Origin: Nansenia antarctica
Taxonomy: Eukaryota > Chordata > Actinopteri > Argentiniformes > Microstomatidae
Assembly: GCA_963989245.1 (NCBI GenBank)
Contig: OZ022353.1
Location: forward strand, 27,319,593 to 27,383,592
Direction: 5' to 3'
DNA length: 64,000 nucleotides
The notes under the pieces were generated by a model that was given only the letters and a program-made list of their open reading frames with translations, was not told the origin of the DNA and searched no databases. Positions 31,927-44,165 of the stretch are shown here, piece after piece (within the stretch, counting starts at the first letter, position 1; each line of letters starts with the position of its first letter). The position numbers were made by a program, and so were the translations under genes.

Positions 31927-32512
31927 TCAACAGAATCAGTTTAAACGTAATTCGTCCTACTATGATCGTAAAAATGCCATACCTAGTGAAGTTCAGAGGT
32001 GGAAGCATATTCCAGTATGGGTATAGGGCTGTTTCTCTTCGCATGGTACCGGTGGAATCCAAATTAGGTGACTGGTGGCCTAGTCAATCGCCAGACTTAA
32101 ATCCAATAGAACATTTGTGAAAGGAACTGAAGATCAAGATTGACCAGTGCCCCATCCCCTGCCTCTTCAGAGAGATTAAAGACTGTTGAAGAATGGGCCA
32201 AAATCCCACTTTATCACTGTAAGAGATTAGTTTTTTCATACAGGAAGTGTCTTGAAGGTGTCATTGGAAACAAAGGCTTCTCCACCAAGTATTCAATACA
32301 TTTCAGTTAACGTGTTCAATACTTCTTTCCTGTATCATTCCACTTTATTGCACAGCTTTTTTATGGATTGGAGTGTTACTTTATGTGGAGTGTAGTCTTA
32401 TTGAGTTAATACCATTGCCAGGTTTAAATTTCAGGTGAAAAGCTGTAATGGGAATATGTTGAATGACATTTTTTTTTAATGTGTTGAATACTTATTTCCC
32501 CCACTAGCATCC
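31926..32512 (+). mobile_element. Tc1-like fragment, same family as 15662-17170
   Basis: GTTCAGAGGTGGAAGCATAT and then LVSRQT-type decay followed by WPSQSPDLNPIEHL (about 32077-32118) mark the transposase end. The noncoding end shares TACTTCTTTCCTGT and TATTTCCCCCACTA with the larger copy. A deletion joins distant parts of the transposase gene. Confidence 0.82.
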
Positions 32513-32879
32513 TCAGCTCGCATTGAAATGTATCTGATACATTTATATGTTGAACATTTATTATAAAAAATATGAGGATGTGAATCATAATATATATTTT
32601 GTTAACAGAATATACAGTATATTATCATTCATATGATCATAAATGTGTGTTGTTTTAGTGTTTAGTGTTCTGCTCTCTGCTCTGTAGCTATTGCTCTCTG
32701 TGTGTCTGCTGTGACAGTCTGTACTCAGTGCTTCAGCCCTCCGTACTGGAGTTGATCCTGGGTGTTATTGTGAGCATGTGCACTGCATGGAGGGGAATGT
32801 GCAGAATGCTTCTGTTCCTTCATCTGTTTGCCCCTCTGCCCAATACACTATGTTCTCTTCTCTCTCCATCTCTGTCTGT

Positions 32880-32972
32880 ATGAGGTGTGTGAAGTGTGTG
32901 AGGTGTGTGAAGTGTGTGAAGTGTGTGAAGTGTGTGAGGTGTGTGAAGTGTGTGAGGTGTGTGAAGTGTGCA
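32880..32972. repeat. 9/18-bp GTGTGTGAA/GTGTGTGAG minisatellite
   Basis: About ten units of GTGTGTGAA or GTGTGTGAG. Repeated CVRCVK-type frames are shadows. Confidence 0.93.
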
Positions 32973-33116
32973 ACATGGTCTTCTTTCGCAGGCAAGTAGT
33001 GACTCTCTTCTTGCTCTTGTCCTTATGTGTCTCATTCCCTACAGTATGTCAGTACTGTATGCCTACAGTATCTCTACAGTATGTCAGCAAGCCTCGCTTG
33101 GTGTCCATCTCATATG

Positions 33117-33625
33117 AATGTATGAATGAATGATCTTTATTGTCATTGTAAAACAGGTACAACGAAATGTAAATGCAAGCCCTAGGTGCTAACAATCAAA
33201 CACAGTCCTAAGATAATAAAAAACAAGAAATAGACATAAATAGGGGGATAAGTGATCGGTAGGAATCTGAGAATGTATCTATTATGTAACTTCTGTACTT
33301 CTATACTTATATACACTATATGGCCTATTCACAGGGGGGTATATAGACAGGGGGGAGTTAGCATGTAACCGTGTACTTTTATAAACATATAAACATATGA
33401 ACTAGTAACTTATAAACAGTATATGAACCTAACAAGAATGTAAACATATTGCAGGGTTATGGAACATTGCACTATTCCCTTGGTTATTGCACAGTAGTTT
33501 CTCGTATTGCACAGGGGGGGGGTTACAGAGGGGATTTTGGTTGTACTCTTTCTTCATAGCACAGAGATAGCACAGTAAATTTTTAATTGAATATCAATAA
33601 TACTTTCACACCTGCTATTTACTAT
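33117..33625 (-). mobile_element. LINE 3' UTR fragment
   Basis: GAATGAATGATCTTTATTGT and GGTACAACGAAAT parallel the 3' tail of the LINE at 30298. The rest is noncoding 3' UTR with no reading frame. Confidence 0.7.
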
Positions 33626-34102
33626 TTACAGTACTGTTGTAGCCTGGAAGCAGACTGAATTACGCTTAGTTTTACTTCTCTGAAAAGAAGTCTGAACCTG
33701 CTTTAGTTGAAAGCATTTGTGCCCATGTCATCATTGATGAAGGATGTTATAGGCCAACTAAGCTGTCAGTGAGTGGATAACCTCCAGTGAGTGGATAACC
33801 TCCAGTGCAGGTCCCGCCCATAGTTTCTGACAGGATGCTGACGATGATTGGCTGACTGGCAACCGCCAATATTATAGCTAGGGATGAGAATTGATTAGAT
33901 GTTATTGATACCGATTCCATTATCGATTCTGCTTATCGATTTGACGCAGTCAACGCAGCTGCTTTATTATTTCCAGTCTCTGAACACAGTCTAAACATAA
34001 CATTTGAACATAAATAACAATAAATACAAAAAGTAAAATTATGGAAAATAAATGACTGGTCTTTTTCTTAAAAGGATATAACTTGTGTGATAAGTTAAAC
34101 AA

Positions 34103-34380
34103 TTAGTTACAGTACAGTAACTTAAATTTGAAACTCAACAGAAAAATAAGCATGTCTGCTTTCTCTGGGAGGATCCTAGATCTCTCTGGGCTAACAGTGT
34201 CTCCAGCTGTGGAGAACACGCTGGGGTTGAGGACGCCTGAACACACACATATGTTTGGGCAAGATCTGACAGGGGCAGTGTGTCTCTCTTCTGCCACCAC
34301 CAGAGAGCAGGGTCAGCTGATACAGGGATTGGAGGAAGGCCTCAGTAGATCTGGACTTCCTGTTCAATTCTGTCACTGAT
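34103..34380 (-). pseudogene. hAT dimerisation domain relic
   Basis: The frame includes VFSTAGDTVSPERSRILPEK and ADMLIFL, the strongly conserved C-terminal dimerisation block of BED-type hAT transposases. Upstream, LCQILPKHMCVF-type sequence in another frame shows a frameshift just before VFSTAGD. Some 60 to 90 codons of the domain remain. Confidence 0.88.
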
Positions 34381-34483
34381 GGACTGGGTGGCCTGTTGGA
34401 TTGTCTGTTGCAGCTTGTGGTTCTTCACTTCTTCACTCTTTCAGCCCCTCCCTCCCTCCCCCCAAGAGGCTTTTGTCTTTTGC

Positions 34484-34560
34484 CAGGCCGCCAATGCAAA
34501 TAAGAATGAGTTATTATTGGCCTGCCTGGTTAAATAAAGGTTAAATTAAAAATAAATTTA
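34484..34560 (+). repeat. common fish repeat tail
   Basis: GCCAATGCAAATAAGAATGA and CCTGGTTAAATAAAGGTTAA match, from memory, the tail of a widespread fish retroposon. Confidence 0.7.
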
Positions 34561-34812
34561 AAAAAACTGCAAACAGTTCCTCCAAGGCTGTCTTGTATTG
34601 CTTTATGGGTGGGGTCTTCTTCTTCTTCTTCTTCATCACACTGTCTCTGTGTCTCTTGCTCTGTTAGCTTGAGAAGAAACTGACCATGTACGTACCAGGC
34701 TTGGAGCCAGAGGAAAGGTGTCACAATAGAAATGTGCCATAACCAAAAGGATTGTCAGTCAAATACCTCTTCTGCTACTGAGGTATTCGCTGCTACTGCT
34801 GCTGCGCTCAAC

Positions 34813-35384
34813 CTGTCCCAGATGGTATCAACCTGATGGATGGTATCAACCTGATGGATGGTATCAACCTGTCCCAGATGGTATCAACCTGATGGATGGT
34901 ATCCACCTGATGGATGGTATCCACCTGATGGATGGTATCCACCTGATGGATGGTATCAACCTGTCCCAGATGGTATCAACCTGATGGATGGTATCAACCT
35001 GATGGATGGTATCAACCTGATGGATGGTATCCACCTGATGGATGGTATCAACCTGTCCCAGATGGTATCAACCTGTCCCAGATGGTATCCACCTGATGGA
35101 TGGTATCAACCTGTCCCAGATGGTATCCACCTGATGGATGGTATCCACCTGATGGATGGTATCCACCTGATGGATGGTATCAACCTGTCCCAGATGGTAT
35201 CCACCTGATGGATGGTATCAACCTGATGGATGGTATCAGCCTGATGGATGGTATCAACCTGATGGATGGTATCAGCCTGATGGATGGTATCAACCTGTCC
35301 CAGATGGTATCAGCCTGATGGATGGTATCAACCTGATGGATGGTATCAGCCTGATGGATGGTATCAGCCTGATGGATGGTCTCT
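34813..35384. repeat. 18-bp ATGGTATCAACCTGATGG minisatellite with 24-bp variants
   Basis: About 30 units. Some carry CTGTCCCAG in place of CTGATGG, and TATCCACC or TATCAGCC variants occur in runs. It lies inside the hAT remnant. Confidence 0.96.
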
Positions 35385-35546
35385 TTATCCATTTTCAACT
35401 TAGATCTCGAGTGCATCACTGTGGCCTCCTCCAGGAAGGTCTGGTCATCATCCTTCATTTAAAAAGGGAAAAAGGAAGACATGTTCATGTTCAACAATCT
35501 GGGGAAATGTTTACTGAATGTGAAGTTCTTTTAGTGTCTGTGATAT

Positions 35547-35634
35547 ACAGTTAGGTCCATATATATTTGGACAAAGACAAAGAGATTGTTGTTATTACCA
35601 AAACATCTTCAAGTTACAGTTATATAATGAATAT
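35547..35634 (-). mobile_element. terminal fragment of the CAGTTAGGTCC Tc1 family
   Basis: Matches the right end of the element at 19817-21444 in inverted sense (CAGTTAGGTCCATATATA, then ACCAAAACATCTTCAAGTTA). It stops at AATATGGGCATTGACAG, where the 23-bp satellite begins. Confidence 0.88.
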
Positions 35635-37057
35635 GGGCATTGACAGCTACATGGGACACTGACAGACAGCTACATGGGACACTGACAGACAGCTACATGG
35701 GACACTGACAGACAGCTACATGGGACACTGACAGACAGCTACAAGGGACACTGACAGACAGCTACAAGGGACACTGACAGATAGCTACATGGGACACTGA
35801 CAGACAGACAGCTACATGGGACACTGACAGACAGCTACATGGGGCATTAACAGACAGCTACATGGGACAATGACAGACAGCTACATGGGACACTGACAGA
35901 CAGCTACATGGGACACTGACAGACAGCTACACGGGGCATTAACAGACAGCTACATGGGACATTAACAGACAGCTACATGGGACATTAACAGACAGCTACA
36001 TGGGACACTGACAGACAGCTACATGGGGCATTAACAGACAGCTACATGGGACATCAACAGACAGCTACATGGGACACTGACAGACAGCTACATGGGGCAT
36101 TAACAGACAACTACATGGGACACTGACAGACAGCTACATGGGACATTAACAGACAGCTACATGGGGCATTAACAGACAGCTACATGGGACATTAACAGAC
36201 AGCTACATGGGACATTAACAGACAGCTACATGGGACATTAACAGACAGCTACATGGGGCATTAACAGACAGCTACATGGGACATTAACAGACAGCTACAT
36301 GGGACATTGACAGACAGCTACATGGGACACTGACAGACAGCTACATGGGACACTGACAGACAGCTACATGGGACACTGACAGACAGCTACATGGGACATT
36401 AACAGACAGCTACATGGGACATTAACAGACAGCTACATGGGACACTGACAGACAGCTACATGGGACATTGACAGCTACATGGGATGTTAACAGACAGCTA
36501 CATGGGACATTGACAGACAGCTGCATGGGGCATTAACAGACAGCTACAAGGGGCATTAACAGACAGCTACATGGGGCATTAACAGACAGCTACATGGGAC
36601 ACTGACAGACAGCTACATGGGACATTAACAGACAGCTACATGGGACATTAACAGACAGCTACATGGGACATTAACAGACAGCTACATGGGACACTGACAG
36701 ACAGCTACATGGGACATTGACAGCTACATGGGGCATTAACAGACAGCTACATGGGGCATTAACAGACAGCTACATGGGGCATTAACAGACAGCTACATGG
36801 GACATTAACAGACAGCTACATGGGACATTAACAGACAGCTACATGGGGCATTAACAGACAGCTACATGGGACACTGACAGACAGCTACATGGGACATTAA
36901 CAGACAGCTACATGGGACATTAACAGACAGCTACATGGGGCATCAACAGACAGCTACATGGGACACTGACAGACAGCTACATGGGGCATTAACAGACAGC
37001 TACATGGGGCATTAACAGACAGCTACATGGGACACTGACAGACAGCTACATGGGGCT
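35635..37057. repeat. 23-bp satellite, about 60 units
   Basis: The unit is CATTAACAGACAGCTACATG plus GGA; CACTGACAG and GGGCATTAACAG variants are mixed along the array. The left border is fused to a Tc1 tip. No long open frame results. Confidence 0.97.
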
Positions 37058-37084
37058 GACAACTTGTTTGACAGAGAAGCGAGC

Positions 37085-37160
37085 ACATGGATGACCTCTG
37101 CGTCGACCAGCGTCCTCAGAATGACCAGCGTCTTAAGAATGACCAGCGTCTTAAGAATGC
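37085..37160. repeat. 18-bp GACCAGCGTCTTAAGAAT repeat
   Basis: Three to four copies directly after the 23-bp satellite. Confidence 0.85.
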
Positions 37161-37360
37161 AGAAGAAGGTTTTAGGGCTACTGTGATCTATACTAGGATA
37201 CTGTTGCAGCCACACAACTCAGACACTGGGTGTACACCGGTATGAATGAAATCGCCAAATGTTTTAGACTTTCAATGTCACAATCTGCATCTCCAATACA
37301 GCTTATTCCCTACAGTATAATAGTGAACTGTATGCGCAAAAGCAGTGTGCTATATGTGCA

Positions 37361-37570
37361 GGGGTCTGCAACCTTTTTGACATGAAGTGCCAGTTTGAAA
37401 TACTGTTAATTGGAGTGCCTTATTAACATTACATTTAACATTAAGTTTAGTTATGATACATGCAGAAAAACCAAACATTTCCAACAGATCTGGAATTATT
37501 CCATCCATAGTCTACATGCATAGTAACAACATTTTAAAGAAAAAATGTTCTCTCATAATCAGGACATAAT
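37361..37570 (+). mobile_element. hAT tip fragment
   Basis: CAGGGGTCTGCAACCTTTTT followed by GTGCCA-type sequence looks like the tip of a hAT element, but no matching inverted end or 8-bp duplication was found downstream. It is therefore probably truncated. Confidence 0.5.
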
Positions 37571-38062
37571 AACGTGTAATGATAATTTGAGGTCATTGAC
37601 CGCACCAACCTCCCACTCATCTGGTTCATCAGCAAAAAAACTATGTTTACAACTAATTCTTGTAAACCCCCCTGCCAACACACACACACACACACACAGG
37701 GTTACAAATGATAGGCACGGACCCCATTTCAAAACATTGCTTGCAGTAACTCATTTACAAAGTATTGCATTGGGAGTACAAACCGTACTTGAGCCTGTGA
37801 AGATGCAGTTTGGGCATTTTCTCTCTGTACTTTCTTACTGTACTGTATTAATCCAAGGGCTGAGTTTGGTGGAGCTCACATTGCAGTATTTACACCCCTT
37901 TCACAGGGGTAGAAACCCTTTACCACTACCATTACAATTAGACTCCCTTATAGCTCATTACAATTAGACTCTCTCACAGCTCATTCAACTTCCTCTAAAA
38001 GAGCAGGTCCAGACTGATATTCAAGGACATAGTTACAGTTACAGTTATGTAGTCTTCCCTAC

Positions 38063-38064
38063 AC

Positions 38065-38111
<47 letters not shown>

Positions 38112-38282
38112 AATCAATCCCTGAAACAGTAGCTTAGTTAAAATTGTCGATTCACTGTGGTGGCTCTCCACCTTTAATGATGGAGTGGGCTGAAGCAGAT
38201 GTATTGGAAATCAATGGGAGAAATTGCACGGCTGGGTCCTAATCACCAAACTGTCCATTCCTTCACAGCAACAACAACAACA

Positions 38283-38330
<48 letters not shown>
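38063..38330. repeat. two (CA)n microsatellites
   Basis: CA runs at about 38064-38107 and 38280-38330. A short third run is at 37679-37698. Confidence 0.95.
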
Positions 38331-38332
<2 letters not shown>

Positions 38333-38484
38333 CATGATGTAGAAATACAATGTAATATTAGACTAGAGTGAGGCCAGGTGATGAAGTGTAGTTTCATAAG
38401 GGCCTGTGTTGTTCTTGCAGTGTGAAACCCCAGCCGACTCCATGTGTCCTCTGCCGTTTAGATGGCTCCCTAGGTTACTGACTG

Positions 38485-38747
<263 letters not shown>

Positions 38748-39057
38748 GAGGAGAGAGCTCAGATTGCCTGCGGTATGTGTTCTGCTCTAGGAATAGCACT
38801 TCATCCTGTGGACTTAAACAACACCATGGCTCTTATTAAGACATTCAGCCAGGAGATACAGTACATAGTGGGGGAGGGAGGGAGAGAGAGAGGGATACTT
38901 TATCTACAGAGCCTGACAAAGACAGAGAGAGGGGGCTGGGTTGTGCTGGGGAAGCCCTCTGCGAGCACTCTTGCCACAGGACGTGGAAAGGCGTCTCAGA
39001 CAGAGATGTCTGTGTGAAAACATTCCTTCACGTCTGCTCCATTCACATCTGTGTAAC

Positions 39058-40003
39058 GCACAGTGTACCCCAGGCACACACACAGTGTACCCCAGGCACA
39101 GTGTACCCCAGACACACAGTGTACCCCAGGCACAGTGTACCCCAGGCACAGTGTACCCCAGGCACAGTGTACCCCAGGCACAGTGTACCCCAGGCACACA
39201 GTGTACCCCACCCAGGCACACACACAGTGTACTCCAGACACACAGTGTACCCCAGGCACAGTGTACCCCAGGCACAGTGTACCCCAGGCACAGTGTACCC
39301 CAGGCACAGTGTACCCCAGGCACACAGTGTACCCCACCCAGGCACACACACAGTGTACTCCAGACACACAGTGTACCCCAGGCACACAGTGTACCCCAGG
39401 CACACAGTGTACCCCAGGCACACAGTGTACCCCAGGCACAGTGTACCCCAGGCACAGTGTACCCCAGACACACAGTGTACCCCAGACACACAGTGTACCC
39501 CAGGCACAGTGTACCCCAGGCACAGTGTACCCCAGGCACACAGTGTACCCCAGGCACACAGTGTACCCCAGGCACAGTGTACCCCAGGCACAGTGTACCC
39601 CAGGCACACAGTGTACCCCACCCAGGCACACACACAGTGTACTCCAGACACACAGTGTACCCCAGGCACACAGTGTACCCCAGGCACAGTGTACCCCAGG
39701 CACAGTGTACCCCAGGCACAGTGTACCCCAGGCACACAGTGTACCCCACCCAGGCACACACACAGTGTACTCCAGACACACAGTGTACCCCAGGCACAGT
39801 GTACCCCAGGCACACAGTGTACCCCAGGCACACAGTGTACCCCAGGCACAGTGTACCCCAGGCACACAGTGTACCCCACCCAGGCACAAACACAGTGTAC
39901 CCCAGGCACACAGTGTACCCCAGGCACAGTGTACCCCAGGCACACAGTGTACCCCAGGCACACAGTGTACCCCAGACACAGTGTACCCCAGGCACACAGG
40001 AGT
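39058..40003. repeat. 16/18-bp CACAGTGTACCCCAGG minisatellite
   Basis: About 52 units, mostly 16 or 18 bp depending on an extra CA, with a recurring longer variant (CACCCAGGCACACACACAGT with ACTCCAGACA) roughly every 125 to 160 bp. All six frames stay open for more than 300 codons, but none is a gene. Confidence 0.97.
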
Positions 40004-40250
40004 TACGTCTGAGCAAGGCGTACCACTGACCGCTACTACCCACAGTCTGGGAGTTGTGCATTGTCATTTCATGTTTAATACGATTCTTGAATAATATGAC
40101 TAATGAAGGCTTAATATTAGTAGTACCTATTTTTACTATTTTACCTATTAGTCTTACCTATTTCCCCATCACTCAACTTGCCCAAAAAACTATATCTAAA
40201 CAACTGGTGGGCCGCTAAAGATTTATATGGCAAATATATCCTGGCAAATA

Positions 40251-41556
40251 CAGTGCCCTGCGTAAGGAATGGGACACATTTTTTCTTCTTTTGGCTCTAC
40301 ACAGATGTTTGGATTGTAAATCAAACAATTTACTATGCGGATAAAGTAGAGATTGTCAACATTTGATGGTATTTGTGAACATAATGGTTTCGCCATTCAT
40401 AAATGACCATACTTTTTATACATAGTCCCCCTATTTTGTACCCAAAAGTAATGAGACAATTGTTTCTGGTCAGTCAGGTGTGTTTGTCACATCATTTGTG
40501 CAAGCATAAGAGAGCTGTAGGTATTGATTCTAGGCTTTGCGTTCACCTTTGGAGTTTATAGGCTTTGCATTCACCTTTGGAGTTTGCTATTGGTGTTTGT
40601 CAACATGAGGACCAAATCTTTCTTTCTTCTTCTATCACAACGACTGCCAATGGCTGAGCTAGATTACTCTTCCTGCTACAACTGGTGAATTGATGATTCA
40701 CTTGCTTAGTGAGTCGCTTTGGAATAAGGCGTCTCCTAAATGCCAAAAATGTAAATGAAATGAACCCAAATGCAGACGGGACAAGCAGTTAAGTGCAAAG
40801 CAAGTATTTTATTCTGACTGTTAACAGAAGGAGAATTAGCCACAGGTAGGTGGGTAGGTGGGTAGTCACACAGGCAGGGGTTAAGCAGGTAACCATAGGA
40901 CCATAGGTCATAGGACAGCTATGCATACAAGAAAACATGCAAGAAAATGTATGTTTAGGTCTCCCAGGAAATACATTTCTCTCGATCAAACATTTCACAC
41001 AAATTATTATTAAATACTGAATCACATGATATTAAATCCCTTCAGAAACATCTTGTCTGCTCAAGTGCAATACAGTAAAACAATGACCCAAACATACTTC
41101 CATAGCAACTAGAGAGATTTTCCAAAAAGTGGCAAATCAATCGATTTAAATCCAATTGAACAGGCATTTTATTTCCTGATGATTTTATGCAAAAATACCT
41201 CAAAACAAACAACAACTGAAGATTGCTGCAGTACAGGCCTGGCAAAGCATCACCAGAGAAGGTACCCAGCATCTGGTGGTGTCAATGGGTCACAGTTAGT
41301 GCAGGCAAAGCATTGTCGACCAAATACTAAACATGAGTGCTTATTTTGGACATTTGATAAATCTGTCCTATTACTTTTAGGTAGCTTGACATAGGGGGAC
41401 TATGCATAAAACGTTGTGTAATTTCTAATTGGTGAAATCAATATGTGAGAGATCTCTACTTTAACCGCATAGTAATTGTTTGATTTAATATCCAAACTTT
41501 TTGAGTGTAAAGCAAAAGAAAATGCTTCACTCGCCCATTACTTATGTAGGGCACTG
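40251..41556 (+). mobile_element. Tc1-like element (CAGTGCCCTGCGTAAG ends), internally damaged
   Basis: 1306 bp between TA dinucleotides with ends CAGTGCCCTGCGTAAGGAAT and the complement of CAGTGCCCTACATAAG. The left half keeps the promoter side and an ATGAGGACC start near 40607. The right half keeps the transposase end (IEQAF-like, AVQAWQSITREG near 41150-41280) with stops. GAGTCGCTTTGGAATAAGGC at 40712 is a SINE-type tail, so the middle has been replaced or invaded. Confidence 0.85.
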
Positions 41557-41839
41557 TATAACCTGGCCACACACACACACAATTCCCTGGTCCCTCAATG
41601 TGATTTCACAGAAATAACACCATCCTTGCAGGTCATAAATCACCTGTCCTGCTCTCTGGAGAGGTGTTCTACTCTATTAGACACTTAACCTTATGTCATA
41701 ACCTTATTCTCATTTTTACCCCTACCCCTCGTTTTGTAGTGCCACTCGCTTTTCGGCTTGCCCCTCAGAATAGAGTTACAAGGGGTAGTGGTTGAAATCT
41801 TACCCTATGAAATGGGATAACCCTTCAATACGTCATCAG

Positions 41840-42461
41840 TTAACTCTCTTGGTATAGTGGTTAGCGCGGCCGTCGGTTATGCGGGAGATCGGGGTTCGAT
41901 TCCCGCATGGGGCGAGTTACACTAGAAGTTCCCGTTCGCTACACTGGTGTCAGAAAGTTGGGATGGAAGGAAGGCCATCGGAGAGGCGTGTCCACGTGAG
42001 GGACTTGACATAGTGAAGCGTGAGGGCACGCTCTCCCGAACGGTGAGGATAGTGTAACAATCCTGTATGAGGCCCCGTTAACAGCTCCTCCAAGGTAGTT
42101 AACTCTCTTGGTCTAATGGTTAGCGCGGCCGGCGGTTATGTGGGAGGTCGGGGTTCGACTCCCGCATGGGGCGAGTTACACTAGAAGATTCCCGTTCGCT
42201 ACACTGGTGTCAGAAAGTTGGGATGGAAGGAAGGCCATCAGAGAGGCGTGTCCACGTGAGGGACTTGACATAGTGAAGCGTGAGGGCACGCTCTCCCGAA
42301 CGGTGAGGATAGTGTAACGATCCTGTATGGGGCCCGTTAACAGCTCCACCAAGGGAGTTAACTCTCTTGGTCTAATGGTTAGCGCGGCCGTCGGTTATGT
42401 GGGAGGTCGGGGTTCGACTCCCGCATGGGGCGAGTTACACTAGAAGATTCCCGTTCGCTAC
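41840..42461 (+). repeat. tandem 259-bp units each headed by a tRNA-Asp-like pol III promoter
   Basis: Unit starts are at 41840, 42099 and 42358, a spacing of exactly 259 bp. Each begins TTAACTCTCTTGG and holds an intact A box (TGGTATAGTGG or TGGTCTAATGG) and B box (GGTTCGATTCC or GGTTCGACTCC). GCGGGAGATCGGGGTTCGAT strongly resembles tRNA-Asp. The anticodon region reads CGGTTAT without U33, and the T stem and D stem have mismatches, so these are not working tRNA genes. The third unit is cut after about 104 bp. Confidence 0.85.
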
Positions 42462-42899
42462 AGTATCATAGAAAAGCATGGATGCTCGCGATTCGTTCAC
42501 AACGTATAAGTTTCACGCTATCAATCGATCAAACAAGTCATCAAATAGAAAAGAACAATGCTTCATTGCCAGGCAAGTTCATGAATAGTTCAGAATAGCA
42601 GTGCTTGTTCCTACCCTGCCAGTCTGCACTGATATTAGAGGAGTGGTAACAAGTGCAACAACTTCGTGGCTGGACTTAAGTAAAATTCCGGGCGTCATAT
42701 GCCATAAAAGGGGGGAAATGCGACGTGGAAATATGTCAAAATGCGTGACTGTCGTGCACAAATCAGCCTTAAAACATTGATGTAACCTTAGATAGCTAGC
42801 TAGAGTACATCTGTATACTAGCGATTTCTTTGTTATGCTTGTTATAAAGAAAAGGTCTATAATACATTGAAATTACATTAAACTAAGATGGATGGATAT

Positions 42900-43646
42900 T
42901 GTTACAAACTCCCAGATCTTATGGCTCTACATCTAGGGGGTGTAGGGGAGAGCTGAAACATAAAGGTGAAATGTTGCCACTTATTGTGGGATGGAAAAAA
43001 CGAATAAAAGGCACAACACGAAAGAACTAAAGTGCAATGATTTAATAAGGCACGATGGTGAGGTACAAATACACAAGCCATGGGACAACAGGTAGACTGA
43101 CCCTACCAGTGTACAATTCTACATAATGACAGACGCTCCTTTGCCTAATGTATTTAGCAAAGATGAGCCTACGTGATGTAGCTAATGTATACCCAAGGCC
43201 AAGGGTATCTCACCTACTCATGTTTCCTATGGCTAGTGTGTGACAATACAAATAGAAAATAAACTGTATTCAATGTTAAATCAAATAAATAAACAAACCA
43301 AGCTTAATCTTATCTAAACAAACTACTAAAAGGAAGGTACGTACTAAATAACACAAATAACCTAAAGCTAAGAAACTAAGAGTCGACAAACTAACAAACA
43401 ACACAACCAAACGCAAAACCAGTCGACTGACAATGAGACACAATGAGGAACATTTAAACAGACGGGCAGCCCTCTGATTGGAGGAAGAGCAGCCCTCTGA
43501 TTGGAGGAAGAGCAGCCCTCTGATTGGACAGGAGTGGGATGATGAATGGGGGAACCGATTGGCCAATTGACGACACCTGAATGTAGAATGACAGAGGAGA
43601 ACACAGAAAGGAAGGAAACACAACAAGGACACATGTGGACGTAACA
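42900..43646. mobile_element. solo LTR, 5-bp TSD GATAT
   Basis: The segment starts TGTTACAAACTCCC and ends GTGGACGTAACA, flanked by GATAT at 42895-42899 and 43647-43651. Comparison with copy 2 of repeat R shows that this block is absent there, which confirms the insertion. It contains three 23-bp copies of CAGCCCTCTGATTGGAGGAA near 43466-43535. The TGTTAC and GTAACA ends are inverted repeats. Confidence 0.85.
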
Positions 43647-43844
43647 GATATCATCATTTTAAAAATCTTTATCAACAAAGAAAATAATTACATTTGTCGT
43701 TTTCTTCTGTTGCTTGTGCGTTTGCTGCTATCTTGCAGATGATTCGCAAGGCATTCTGGGAGACACTCAATTTTAACCCTCGCGTTGGAGTGTTCCATTA
43801 TTGAACTGTCACAGTCTGTGAACAGCAGATATGAATGGTCTTAT

Positions 43845-44165
43845 TTAACTGTCACAGTCTGTGAACAGCAGATATGAATGGTCTGTGAACAGCAGATATG
43901 AATGTGAACAGCAGATATGAATGGTCTGTGAACAGCAGATATGAATGTGAACAGCAGATATAAATGGTCTGTGAACAGCAGATATGAATGTGAACAGCAG
44001 ATATGAATGGTCTGTGAACAGCAGATATGAATGGTCTGTGAACAGCAGATATGAATGTGAACAGCAGATATGAATGGTCTGTGAACAGCAGATATGAATG
44101 TGAACAGCCGATATGAATGGTCTTAACTGTCACAGTCTGTGAACAGCAGATATGAATGGTCTTGG
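43845..44165. repeat. GTGAACAGCAGATATGAATG minisatellite
   Basis: About 14 copies of TGTGAACAGCAGATATGAAT, with or without a GGTC insert, giving 20- and 24-bp units. Confidence 0.95.

Larger units (their letters stand above)
33879..35530 (-). mobile_element. ZBED-type hAT remnant invaded by repeats
   Basis: The outer end TAGGGATGAGAATTGATTAG with TTATCGATTCTGCTTATCGA resembles a fish hAT tip. On the - strand the DNA encodes the hAT dimerisation domain (34103-34380). Further out, near 35390-35460, is EEATVMHSRSKLK, a decayed relative of the LDPRFK region. A LINE tail (34484-34560) and an 18-bp minisatellite (34815-35384) lie between. The far end was not found. Confidence 0.72.
41700..43800. 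mobile_element. TA-type repeat family R, copy 1, with tandem tRNA-like units and solo LTR inside
   Basis: GTGCCACTCGCTTTTCGGC, GGTAGTGGTTGAAATCTTAC and, further on, ATCAATCGATCAAACAAGTC and ATGCTTGTTATAAAGAAAAG all recur in the same order in copy 2 (48716-50338). Copy 1 carries the tRNA-like array (41840-42461) and the LTR (42900-43646) as insertions. Borders are approximate. Confidence 0.65.

Noticed and set aside
35635..37057. CRISPR-like array
   Set aside because: The 23-bp units are adjacent without unique spacers, and the DNA is eukaryotic.
37361..38400. Complete hAT element from the CAGGGGTCTGCAACC tip
   Set aside because: No inverted partner or 8-bp duplication was found, so only a tip fragment is reported.
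38904..40094. Several open frames of more than 300 codons on both strands
   Set aside because: All are translations of the 16/18-bp GTGTACCCCAGG array. All six frames are open because the unit lacks stops, and there is no non-repeat protein sequence.
41840..42461. Three functional tRNA genes
   Set aside because: A and B boxes are good, but U33 is missing and the T, D and anticodon stems have mismatches, so they are kept as tRNA-like heads only.
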